This document shows, in pieces, positions 10,315 to 22,200 of a stretch of DNA of 64,000 nt. Under the pieces are notes generated by a model. It saw only the letters and a list, made by a program, of their open reading frames with translations, made no database searches and was not told the origin of the DNA. Each line of letters begins with the position of its first letter. Position 1 is the stretch's first letter. Position numbers and translations under genes: made by a program. The DNA lies in contig OW203991.1 in NCBI GenBank assembly GCA_934047225.1, positions 2,666,001-2,730,000 of the forward strand. Reading direction: 5' to 3'. The DNA comes from Ypsolopha sequella (Eukaryota > Arthropoda > Insecta > Lepidoptera > Ypsolophidae).

Positions 10315-11410
10315 AAAAAATGACGCCGACACACTTTTAAACCCCTATTTCGATCGTATTGTGAGCTGAAAATGACTCACGACATTCTTAACAGATGACA
10401 GAAAACAAAAAAATAGATTATCAAATACTTATATTTACAAAGAAAACAATAAAATATATCATCAAATACTTATATTTACAAAGTCAATATCTATCTACAT
10501 CACAATAACTAACAAACAAAAATCACATTTTGATGAAACATCCAAAGTTTATATTAACCTTCTACACTTATAGGTATACACATGTCTATTATTTCTAACC
10601 AATAACTATAAATTAAAATATACAAAACTTTTAGGAATTTCATTTTCTAAACTACACGCCAACATTTTCGTCGCTTCAATAGTGATTTTTTAAAGATATA
10701 AGTGTTCCATTTCATAGATTATGTCACAAAAAATAATCAAAATAGATTTTAATTTGTTATTATTTTATAGAAATCATACAAAAATAATTATGATGGTTTT
10801 TTATAGATAGATATGGTAAAAAAAATAATGAAAATGGTTATTATCTTCTGCTCTTCTAATCTTAACTTCTACGTTATCAACTTATTAATTGAAAATTGCA
10901 GCGTCCCCTTTAAATATCTCTAAATAACTAAAATTTACTCATGACAGTACAGTATAATAGTATCAATTATTAAAACAGAAAAAAAAAGAAAATTAAATAT
11001 ACGTACAAAGCACATGTACAATCGCCCGCTGGCTAACATACCCAATGACAGATCTCACTTATATTAAGGGTTAAAGAAAAGCTTGGTCTTCTGGCGACTG
11101 TACTTTTAAAACCAGAATAAGACTCAGGAAATAAGGAATTGGCTTACGCAATTTGAGATCGTTTCCTACACAGACCACTAAGCCATAGTGGTTGTCTATG
11201 GTTTCGTATACCGTGGGTCGTGATTATGTACATAGCAGTTCGAGACAGGTATTTTTTAAAATACCGAATAACTTTTTCAAAGAAACATAACGGAGCCCTA
11301 CAACCTCTCCAAGCCGACACCCACATAATTTAGGACAAATTGCATTACGTACAGGTAGATACATATTTACAGCAAGAAATCACGAAAAAAAAACCAACAG
11401 TTAAATTCAT
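10315..11410. other. AT-rich intergenic stretch
   Basis: A short direct repeat (ATCAAATACTTATATTTACA at about 10418 and 10458) is present. I see no gene or terminal-repeat element that I can support. Confidence 0.4.
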
Positions 11411-11413
11411 TGT

Positions 11414-11552
11414 TTCCACGGGGTCTAGCACGCGTCGTAGATACACTGTCTTTCGATCATACTTGCTCTTTCGCACAATGACAAACGCGGTATGCGTGAG
11501 TGCGCAAGTAGGATAGATATACGCTGTATTTATGGCGCGTGCTAGCTACACA
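11414..11552. mobile_element. Short inverted-repeat element, GGTCTAGCA termini (copy 1)
   Basis: GGGTCTAGCACGCG at the left and CGCGTGCTAGCT at the right face each other. The interior is rich in CGC and mixed sequence (TTGCTCTTTCGCACAATGAC). A similar layout occurs at 25770-25889. Confidence 0.45.
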
Positions 11553-11865
11553 CGTAACATTAACGACTCCCTTTAAACTAAGTACTTATACTGAAATATT
11601 GTGCAAAATATACCATTCACCACTCTTCAGGCAATATTATGCTGAAACTATTCACAGAACACGACCGTCTCAATCTTATCCACTTGATGCCTGCTCTGTC
11701 GGAACATCTCATAAATGCATGCCCCCTCCCCTCCCCCCAAAAAACCAAAGGAAATTCCATAAATTTGACTCGACTTTACGAGCCTACCAAGGATGGCTTT
11801 TAAGTTCTGTCGTTTACATATTTGCCACCCATTTTGAATTTAGAACTGTTCAATATTCAAATTTG

Positions 11866-12164
11866 TTGTAATTTTGAATATCAGCGCTCGTCAAACGATG
11901 AAGTATTTGAAGCAGGAAACCGTAGAAATTCTTGACCATCCTCCACACAGTCCTGACCTAAGCCCTAAAGATTTCTTTACATTTCATAAAATTAAGAAAA
12001 CTCTTCGTGGTCAAAGGTTCCAGTCCGGTGAAGGAGCAGTCGACGCTTTCAAATCAGCCATATTGAGCACCCCCACTTCGGAGTGGAATAAATGTTTTAA
12101 TAACTGGTTCGAGCGAATGGAAAAGTGTATTAAACAACGTAGTGAATACTTGGAAAAACAATAA
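11866..12164 (+). pseudogene. Mariner-family transposase, C-terminal fragment
   Basis: The fragment contains TVEILDHPPHSPDLSPKDFF, the conserved YSPDLSPxDF block just before the last catalytic aspartate of mariner (DD34D) transposases, then KKTLRGQRF, an EWNKCFNNWFERMEKCI segment and a stop at 12164. The N-terminal DNA-binding domain and the first two catalytic aspartates are absent upstream, so this is a truncated relic. Confidence 0.75.
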
Positions 12165-12408
12165 AAAGTACTATAAGGTTCTAGTTGTTTTTTTTTTCTT
12201 CAAACGACAAAACTTAAAACGCGTGCCTCGTATTCGGGTGTATAGGTATATTTTTTGCTTTCTCATAAACCTTGAAAGAATGCCCCACCCCCAAATCAAA
12301 TCCTGGATCTGCCCCGTATAATCTTAAGATTCTGCAGCTCTCTCTGGTTACTGTCATATATAATTTCCAACATTGGTCAGATTCCAATAGGATGAAACTG
12401 ACAGATTG

Positions 12409-12519
12409 TGACAGTGGGAAATGCGCTTTTAACTCATTTTACATTGTCGTCAAATGTTGCAATGTGAAATGGCTCATGCACCATAGTAGTTAGTTAAAAG
12501 CGCATTTCCCACTGTCACT
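12409..12519. mobile_element. Small foldback MITE
   Basis: GTGACAGTGGGAAATGCGCT at the left and its exact inverse at the right (AGCGCATTTCCCACTGTCAC) enclose about 55 bp. It lies immediately before the satellite at 12577. Confidence 0.6.
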
Positions 12520-12576
12520 TTCCTCCTCTGTACAAAAAGTAGACTTTAAAACAAATTGTTGTAAAGTACAGCCAAA

Positions 12577-14624
12577 AATGAAAACTTTGTCAGTGCACCA
12601 TACATAGAACCATGAAGACTTTGTCAGTGCACCATACATGGGACCATGAAGACTTTGTCAGTGCACCATACATAGAACCATGAAGACTTTGTCAGTGCAC
12701 CATACATGGGACCATGAAGACTTTGTCAGTGCACCATACATGGGACTATGAAGACTTTGTCAGTGCACCATACATAGAACCATGAAGACTTTGTCAGTGC
12801 ACCATACATGGGACCATGAAGACTTTGTCAGTGCACCATACATGGGACCATGAAGACTTTGTCAGTGCACCATACATAGAACCATGAAGACTTTGTCAGT
12901 GCACCATACATGGGACCATGAAGACTTTGTCAGTGCACCATACATAGAACCATGAAGACTTTGTCAGTGCACCATACATGGGACCATGAAGACTTTGTCA
13001 GTGCACCATACATGGGACTATGAAGACTTTGTCAGTGCACCATACATAGAACCATGAAGACTTTGTCAGTGCACCATACATGGGACTATGAAGACTTTGT
13101 CAGTGCACCATACATGGGACCATGAAGACTTTGTCAGTGCACCATACATAGAACCATGAAGACTTTGTCAGTGCACCATAAATGGGACTATGAAGACTTT
13201 GTTAGTGCACCATACATGGGACTATGAAGACTTTGTTAGTGCACCATACATGGGACCATGAAGACTTTGTCAGTGCACCATACATGGGACCATGAAAACT
13301 TTGTCAGTGCACCATACATAGAACCATGAAGACTTTGTCAGTGCACCATACATGGGACCATGAAGACTTTGTCAGTGCACCATACATGGAACCATGAAGA
13401 CTTTGTCAGTGCACCATACATGGGACTATGAAGACTTTGTCAGTGCACCATACATAGAACCATGAAGACTTTGTCAGTGCACCATACATGGGACTATGAA
13501 GACTTTGTCAGTGCACCATACATGGGACCATGAAGACTTTGTCAGTGCACCATACATAGAACCATGAAGACTTTGTCAGTGCACCATAAATGGGACTATG
13601 AAGACTTTGTTAGTGCACCATACATGGGACTATGAAGACTTTGTTAGTGCACCATACATGGGACCATGAAGACTTTGTCAGTGCACCATACATGGGACCA
13701 TGAAGACTTTGTCAGTGCACCATACATAGAACCATGAAGACTTTGTCAGTGCACCATACATGGGACTATGAAGACTTTGTCAGTGCACCATACATGGGAC
13801 CATGAAGACTTTGTCAGTGCACCATACATAGAACCATGAAGACTTTGTCAGTGCACCATAAATGGGACTATGAAGACTTTGTTAGTGCACCATACATGGG
13901 ACTATGAAGACTTTGTTAGTGCACCATACATGGGACCATGAAGACTTTGTCAGTGCACCATACATGGGACCATGAAAACTTTGTCAGTGCACCATACATA
14001 GAACCATGAAGACTTTGTCAGTGCACCATACATAGAACCATGAAGACTTTGTCAGTGCACCATACATGGGACTATGAAGACTTTGTCAGTGCACCATACA
14101 TGGGACCATGAAGACTTTGTCAGTGCACCATACATAGAACCATGAAGACTTTGTCAGTGCACCATAAATGGGACTATGAAGACTTTGTTAGTGCACCATA
14201 CATGGGACTATGAAGACTTTGTTAGTGCACCATACATGGGACCATGAAGACTTTGTCAGTGCACCATACATGGGACCATGAAAACTTTGTCAGTGCACCA
14301 TACATAGAACCATGAAGACTTTGTCAGTGCACCATACATGGGACCATGAAGACTTTGTCAGTGCACCATACATGGGACCATGAAAACTTTGTCAGTGCAC
14401 CATACATAGAACCATGAAGACTTTGTCAGTGCACCATACATGGGACCATGAAGACTTTGTTAGTGCACCATACATGGGACCATGAAGACTTTGTCAGTGC
14501 ACCATACATGGGACCATGAAAACTTTGTCAGTGCACCATACATAGAACCATGAAGACTTTGTCAGTGCACCATACATGGGACCATGAAGACTTTGTTAGT
14601 GCGCCATACATGGGACCATGAAGA
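12577..14624. repeat. 34-bp satellite array, about 60 copies
   Basis: The unit is ACTTTGTCAGTGCACCATAC plus ATGGGACCATGAAG (34 bp). Variants alternate: ATAGAACC or ATGGGACC or ATGGGACTA in the second half, GTCAG or GTTAG, CATAAATGGG in some units. The CATAAATGGG variant recurs at 13181, 13589, 13861 and 14167, spacings of exactly 12, 8 and 9 units, which shows higher-order duplication. There is no coding frame (34 is not a multiple of 3) and there are no unique spacers. Confidence 0.95.
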
Positions 14625-14926
14625 CCAAGACAGTTGGGCATTCTCGTTTAACATTTGTACTATATGTGTAAATTTCTTTTTACAATTTTCAGTTATCTTT
14701 CCATGTCACTACAGATCACATTTCGTCACGTAAACGTCAAATTGACACTGGGCATACTGCAGTCTCAAGATAGCGCTTTTCTCTTTCTTTCCCAAATGCT
14801 TCCGGGCTCTTTTTAATTTTATACTTAAGGTGGATGCGACGGATTGCGTTCCCATTCGCAAAACTTACGATTGTTATTCTTATGTTTAAATAAAAAGGGT
14901 TAAATAACTTAGAGTTATAGTGTTAT

Positions 14927-15110
14927 GCGACCATAGTTTAATGATTAGGTTTTTCTAGCAAAGTTGTGTTATTTTATACATTACTTTGTAAATGATCGTG
15001 CACAACAACTTTAAAGCGTGTCTATAGTTGTTGTACAGGATCATTTAACATGAAAATCAGAAAATAACAAAACTTTGCTGTAAAAGCCTAATTGACATCA
15101 AACTATGTTC
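14927..15110. mobile_element. Foldback element, ~70-bp imperfect arms
   Basis: AGTTTAATGATTAGG...AGCAAAGTTGTGTTATTTTA is inverted as AAAATAACAAAACTTTGCTG...CCTAATTGACATCAAACT. The centre holds GTGCACAACAACTTTAAAGC. It is next to another foldback element at 15115. Confidence 0.5.
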
Positions 15111-15114
15111 GCCT

Positions 15115-15383
15115 ATATAAGGTTAAATAATATTAGTTGGTGAAACTCAAAACATAGGTAGTACTAGTCTATATGAACAACGTTTTGTATGGGAGCCAAG
15201 CGAAATTCTTAAAATTTGTTTTCACCTTTCCATACTGGACCAGTCAGCTGATCGGGGCAATTTGTATGGGAGGAAGAGAAAGAAAATTGCGAATTTTGCT
15301 TAGCTCCCATACAAACGGTTGTTTATATAGACTAGTACTACCTATGTTTTGAGTTTCGCCAACTAATATTATTTAACCTTATA
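15115..15383. mobile_element. Foldback MITE, TATAAGGTTAAATAATATTA termini
   Basis: TATAAGGTTAAATAATATTA, AAACATAGGTAGTACTAGTC and TTTGTATGGGAGC are mirrored at the right arm. The arms are about 85 bp. It has no coding capacity. Confidence 0.65.
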
Positions 15384-15419
15384 GATAAATCACATTTATT
15401 TACTACTTCTTATTCAAAA

Positions 15420-15842
15420 TTAAGAGGCTATGCGAATTTTATTTTTGTCACTGTCACTCCCAGCGAAAACACGCTGAGTGCGAGAGGAGCGGATTCAGGG
15501 CGAAAGTGAAAAATTTTATTTTTATAATTTTTATAGAATAACTAAAATAGCTAGCAAAATTTCAAATATCAAATCTCAAATATTGTTGAAACACACCTAA
15601 TAAAATATGTTTGAGTTCTGTATATGGTTCCTATTCGTCAAACGAGGAGAAAAAGTGTGTTTGAAGACCTCATTTCAACAATTATCTCTATCGAGGAAAA
15701 TTCATCCAAACATGTTTTCCAATTTCAAAACCCTAGATTATATAGTCAAAATGCATATACCACAAACTGATTATAATTTTCCGTGTATTCAATGAAATAC
15801 ACAGAAAATAAACACCCGCATTTTTTTCGCATATCGCCTTAA
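15420..15842. mobile_element. TTAA-flanked element, AGGCTATGCGAATTTTAT family (copy 1)
   Basis: The left end TTAAGAGGCTATGCGAA is mirrored by TTCGCATATCGCCTTAA on the right. The body contains CACTGTCACTCCCAGCGAAA and AAGACCTCATTTCAACAATT. A second, right-truncated copy lies at 60663-60960. The 3' end of the mannosidase gene begins only 190 bp further on; part of this element may be in its 3' UTR. Confidence 0.65.
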
Positions 15843-16030
15843 GAAGAACAATCATAAGTTGTTAAATTTACTTTTCATAAACACAAAATATTTTAAATTC
15901 GATCACATACGCTTTGAAGTACATACGCTCGTAAAAGTACAAAACTGTCATCACGAAAATCGGATCCCAGTTACTTTAAAACAGGCCCCAACAATGCAAC
16001 TTGTCTTACAATTTTCACAGTTTTTTCTGT

Positions 16031-16213
16031 TTAGAGGGCATTTTCCTCGTCCTTAGACACAATTGCGCGGTCAAGTTTAAGGAAAACAGACCTTATCTCC
16101 ATGGGGCAGAGTGTAACGACGCCGTCAGGAACGTTGTCTTTTATCCGTGAAAAAGTCAGGGAACTGTCGAATATCTGCTCCGCGGGGATTCCCGTTATCT
16201 CTGATACCGGGAT
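16031..16213 (-). CDS. alpha-Man-II: Mannosidase exon 18 (terminal)
   Basis: The acceptor TTTTCAG precedes ATC at 16213; 60 codons end with TAA at 16033-16031. It contains [17 protein letters not shown], the conserved last beta-strand of GH38 Golgi enzymes, then a short acidic tail KDEENAL. Phase 0. Confidence 0.95.
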   Translation of the reverse strand: MPVSEITGIPAEQIFDSSLTFSRIKDNVPDGVVTLCPMEIRSVFLKLDRAIVSKDEENAL

Positions 16214-19200
16214 CTGAAAATGAGATGAATTGAGATTATGCCAACAATACATATATAAAAATAGAAATTATAAAATTATATATAAAAAAGCACATACAAT
16301 TTCAACTATTTGCGCCAAAACTTAAAAAAGTTTATTGGCAGATGTTACTTTCTTATTTTACTTAAACTTATACCATAAGTAATATACAACGTGTAACAGA
16401 AAGGTGTAACCATATCTGAAGAGCTTATTCAGTCAATGGTATAGAATAACTTTTACTATGGAACAAATCCTGTATTTCGAAAAAAAAATTAACTGTTTCA
16501 TAGAAAAATGCAATGCCGCTCGGCCGAAATGTATGGAAGGGCAAATTTTTTTTTGAGATTTCGATGTTGGCTCCATAGTAAAAGTTGTCCTCTACCATTG
16601 ACTGTATAAGCTCTTCAAATATGGTTACACCTTTCTGTTACACGTTGCATAGCCGATTAACAAAAGAAAATTTAATTATCCTGATACACAGACTTAATTT
16701 TAGTTGAGTAATCATTGATATGTCATAGTGCTGACTGACTGACGATCTGACAAAAAGGTGTGTCACGGAGATCTCCCAAATGGTACATTTATGTAAACAT
16801 TCAAAACTGTTCTAACAAAAAGGTGTGTCACGGAGATTTCCCAAATGGTACATTTATGTAAACATTCAAAACTGTTCTAACAAAAAGGTGTGTCACGGAG
16901 ATCTCCCAAATGGTACATTTATGTAAACATTCAAAACTGTTCTAACAAAAAGGTGTGTCACGGAGATTTCCCAAATGGTACATTTATGTAAACATTCAAA
17001 ACTGTTCTAACAAAAAGGTGTGTCACGGAGATCTCCCAAATGGTACATTTATGTAAACATTCAAAACTGTTCTAACAAAAAGCTCGTTATAATATTATTA
17101 AGAATCGAAGGTGACCGACAGCCTACCGAATCAGTAAGTTGAAGTGGCAGTGGACTGGCCATATTTATCGCCGACGTGATAACCGTTGGGGCCGTAAGGC
17201 ATTGGAATGGAGACCACGTACAGCAAAGCGTAGCGTAGGCCACCCTCGTGCCCGCTGAACTGACGATCTGAAGGACGTTGCGGGTGGCGGCTGGATGAGG
17301 ATGACTGAGGACCGCCAAGAGTGGCGTAATATTGGGGAGGCCTATGTCCAGCAGTGGACGAATACGGGCTGATGGATGGAGTCATTGATATCATGTTTTA
17401 TGTAAGTACGTTTCGTTACATTTTTCATTGCTTCTTATTGTTACAGGCATATCATTCAAGATCTTATGTAAATAAAATGTTCTTGTTCGCTCACGTACTA
17501 ATTTATCTTAGGAGTACAATACATTTTATTTGTGGCTTTTCTAGTTACAATTTTATGTGATACGGGAGTATTTAATTTATTACAATTGAAGTTTTCTAAA
17601 ACCATAACATTGCTTATTTTACTTTCTCATGAATAGGCAATATTTTACAAATTCCATACAATTTTTCATATTCTATTTACAGTTAGTATTTTTATCAACA
17701 AGGGTTTTCTATTCTCATTTGTAACATTTTGATCTGATCTATATACGACCGGAAGGTGCATCCATTACTGCTTGGTCCGTAAGATATTATTTTCATTTTT
17801 TTATTTATTTATTATTATCGCTTCAACGAGTGCATAATACACCGTATAAAGGGTGTACCTATTTACAAATCTGCTGATATGATAAAATTTACCGAGAATC
17901 GATCTAAGTTTTTTACAAACATTGCTTACATGTGTTCCAATACATCTTTTGATTTTGATTAAGGGTCCGTTTCGCCAAACATGCTCTCGCGTTTAGACAA
18001 TTTAGCATATTAAAACAAAATATTTTTAACAAATAAAATTTGTGTAGGTCGTTAAGGGGTTGAACTACATTATAATTTTTCAGATTTCACATAAGTATCA
18101 CAAGCATCGGGAAAAAAAATCGGAAACATCACTAAAATCACAAAAAATGTAATTTGGCGTTGCAAACAGAAAAAAAAATTTTTTTTTTGTTCCAAATTGA
18201 AATATATTTTTTACGTAAAGAGTTCAAAGTACCTTATTCATATAAAATATTAATATTTTTTTCCTTTCGTTATTTAAAAAGAAATACATACACAAACTTC
18301 CAAATTCTTTTTGCGTAATTTTTCTGTACAGGAAAAATGTAGAATATTTGAGTATTTCTTTTTAAATAACGAAAGGAAATAAAAAATAATAAAAATCTGT
18401 AAAGGCTACTTTCATTTCTTTGCTCTATAAAAAAATATTATAGTTTGTAGTTAGATCAGTAGACTGATCATACTAGTTCCAAAGCCAAATTACGTTTTCC
18501 GTGATTTTACTGATCTTTCCGATTTTTTTTTTCTCAATGATTGTGATGCTTGTGTCAAATCTGAAAAATTATAATGTAGTTCAACCCCTTAACTACCTAC
18601 ACAAATTTTATTTGTTAAAAATATTTTGTTTTAATATGCTAAATTGTCCAAACGCGAGAGCATGTTTGGCGAAACGGACCCTTAACGTCCAAGATGTGTT
18701 TTCATGAGTCCAAGGTATATTTACTTATTTATTTACGAATTCTACTTCACTGCGGTTACAGATCCGCCCTCTGTTATGTAAGCATTCATAACCGTGTCCC
18801 ACGATACGTGCATTACTATTACCAGTTTTATTGTATGGTGACAGAATATGCACACAGTTTCTGATAATACCATTGTCATGGACTCATTTTACTATAATAT
18901 TATCTAAGTCAGATTGTGTCAGTTTCAATAACTTTTAATTCCTTATGTGCGTAGAGCAAGCAGGTATCATCCGCATACATAATTATACATTGAACAGTGC
19001 TTCACAGACTCACCGACTGTGCTGACAATCTCTAGCAAGGTAACTGTAGAATAGAATAGAATAGAATATTATTTATTTCTGTCACAGCAATTTTTACAAA
19101 ATATTGAATTATAAACACTTCGACAAAAAGGAGTCAGCTTTTTTGCTGGAAGTGAGAATCATCTTCACAGAGCTGGTTTTCAGCCTGTCCTTGATCTCGC

Positions 19201-22200
19201 AGATTTAGACACAACTGCAGGTAGTTGTATTACAAGACAAAAATATAATTAAAAAATAATAGCATGCATTATAAAAAATAACATATTGAATTAAACTTAA
19301 TAACATACATATTGGATAAAATAAATTTTGACAACCAGTATAAAAAAAATGTTATATAATACAACATTAATTAAGAGTTACACATGTTATACAGTTAACA
19401 AGGACATTTCATTCTTTTATTTTTTTATTTTTAAGCGGCATTTATTTGTTTTTTTAACTGTACGGATCAAACGTGTTGACACTAGATTAATTCGATAATA
19501 TCAGTAACCTGGGATCATCGGGTAAGCTTTCTTCCATGTCATCTCTTGCTTTTTGGTGTGTAAAGGGACTAAAGAAAGAGAGAGTAGGCCAAGTCTTACC
19601 TGTCCATTCCCGGGCGTGTAGGACTTCATGACGTCATTGTTCCCGTAGCACGTGTCCAGATTCACTCGGTGGAGCGTCATCCCCGCGCCGCCCGTCACCA
19701 CGCCCTCTTTACTCTGAAATATATTCCACAGTGAGGTCGTTTGACTACATTGTCGCCGATCAGCATATGGGTTAGTTCTGGACTATTCCTATGTTATACT
19801 TTTGTGTTTTCTAGGAAGAAAACATATAATAACTAAATTGGCTACAAAAACTGAATTATGATGATGTAGAACATTTGGTTAAACCTAATTGTTGACTCCC
19901 CTTCGCCTTAAATTAAAACTCTTTTTTACGTTTATCCTCTTTTATAGTCAACATTTAAATATCATCTATTACATCATAAGAAATTTAAGGAATTTCATAC
20001 AATTCACTCTCAAACACACATATACACTACACACCTTAACACACAACATACAAACTCTCTGTAATATAACACAAAATCGTACATGATAACAATAGGTATA
20101 TTTATGTCTTTATTTAATACTTTTATAAATAAGTAGGTTTTATATTGTTTTATTATATTAATATTATATACCTATAAAGCTAGTTAAGACTGTAAATTAA
20201 CGTCTAAATTTCTTTATGTTTAAATATATTTTGGGAGGAGCCTAGTTTCCACTACACAAGGAAACTGTTTGTGGGAACTAGTGTTTTTATAATTTATGTA
20301 ACTTATTTTGAAATAAAGAAATTTTCAATTTCAATAATCCTAGAATTGAAACAAAGAATCCTTTCTTAATATAACACTCCTAAGAAATCAAGAAATAGGG
20401 ATAGTCTAAAGGGTTAATAATCTGTGGCATTTAGTTCAGCTGTATAATGTACTGCAACTTAACTCTTCGCCGGACACATGACAAAACAATTAAACCCTTA
20501 CCGTGTTGCTACAAAACGGTGTTTAACTTTAGACAGTGTTTAAATCTGTTGTTGTCGCCTTTTCTTTCATATTGTAAAAGAGTGACAGCAACAGATTTAA
20601 ACACTGTCTTAAGTTAAACACCGTTTTGTGGTTACACCGTTATTGTTTTATTTTTCGTCCGTCAACGTGTTAAATATTTCTTTAAGAGCATACCGAGCTT
20701 TTTACACACACAAACACGTTTTATAACCCTTGTTTGAAGTAGTAAACAATTAAATTAAAATCTAAGGAAATATATTGGTATTATTGAGTATATATTTATT
20801 GTATACACGATGGAAACACGATTCGATATAGTTGGCTCGATAGAATAAATTCGCAAATTTACCTCTTTGCGAGTAATTTTTTCCTCTTTTTTCTTACTTT
20901 TTTATATAAATAAGTAATTTGATATGATGATTCAATTACTAAAATAAAGTTCATAAATAACTGGAGCGTTTATACACACAATGTGATGAAGATAAAAACG
21001 AAAAACATGGAAAAAATGCAAAAGTTTGGTTATTTTCTTTACTCTTTACACATAAAGAAAAAGAAAGAGACAAAGGCAAACGCTCGGTGCGACGTTAAGG
21101 AGGAAGACAGCCATCACTTGTAAAATATGTCTTCAGAGGCTGCTTGGTCTCTAGACCAGAGCAATCCCACTAGTGCAGTGGTTCCAACGTTTCTTACCTT
21201 TCCATGAACGTGCGAGTTGTAGGCGGCCAACACCACATCGGCCCCGAGCGGCGTGCTCTTGTCCATGACGTCATAGACCGTTTGGTCTCCGGGACCAGCG
21301 GGCGCGTAGTGGAGCGACACTAGTGGTTGCAGCAACGTTTGTTGCGTGACGTGAGCGCCCAGAGAGAGCTGGCCCGAAGGGTGCTCCGATGGAGACTTGC
21401 GCTGTCGGGTCAGATCAGTGTATGCTATAAATAGAATTGTGTAAAGGTTTTGCTGAAGCACAACGCTTTCAATTCTATACACTTGGGCCGATATTACACG
21501 ATCACTTTTAAAGGATCCTTCGACAAATCGTTGGCTCACTTAAAAGGTTCTATGTAAAAAAAAAAGGAATAATACAAGGTTCTATGTGACAATAGCTAAT
21601 GAATGACACATAGAACCTTGTGTTATTCAATTTTTTTTTACATAGAACTTTGTAATAGTGAGCCAACGAAATATTGTCTATAGAAACTGATCCATTATTA
21701 CAACATGTCCAAAGGAATCCCTTTTCATACAAAATCGACATAAAATATTTGACGTCAAATTTAACAACAAAATATTAATCAAAGAAAACTGATAGTGTAT
21801 AATATTGGCCTTATTTTTCAACATGTAACGTCATCAGATGTTCTTCGTTACACGAAAGGAAAAGTATTACCTTAACACAACAAAATCATTTGATGCCAAA
21901 AAGCATTTTGAAATTGTACCTGCAACTTGGTTCTCACTTTGACATCTCAATCAATTCATTCAATATGTAAGTACTAAATCACTCACTAAAATGGAAATTG
22001 ACTTTGATTGACAGCCAAATTCATACTGGACACTCGACAAGTGATCAAAACCATTCATCCTTTTTTTGCGAAATTATAAAAAATATTTCCTGTACCCCGT
22101 ACTTGTTTAATCAGAACAGCACGACTCATCCATCTATCTATTCAAAATTTACCAGCTGTGCAAGTATTTTTAAACATATACAAATTATAACATATAAAAT

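Larger units (their letters stand above)
16214..19599. other. Mannosidase intron 17: contents
   Basis: Contents in order: MITE 16382-16650, 65-bp tandem array 16751-17075, RTE-LINE C-terminal fragment 17086-17383, TTAA foldback 17959-18685 and a LINE 3' end relic 19033-19210. I recognise nothing in 17384-17958, 18686-19032 or 19211-19599. Confidence 0.6.

Noticed and set aside
12577..14624. CRISPR-like array of short repeats
   Set aside because: The units are head-to-tail with no unique spacers, in a eukaryotic intergenic region; it is a satellite.
14826..15842. A single 1-kb TTAA element from TTAAGGTGGATGCG to CGCCTTAA
   Set aside because: The right end pairs better with TTAAGAGGCTATGCG at 15420; the TTAAGGTGGATG at 14826 is more likely a solo end related to 9934-10311.
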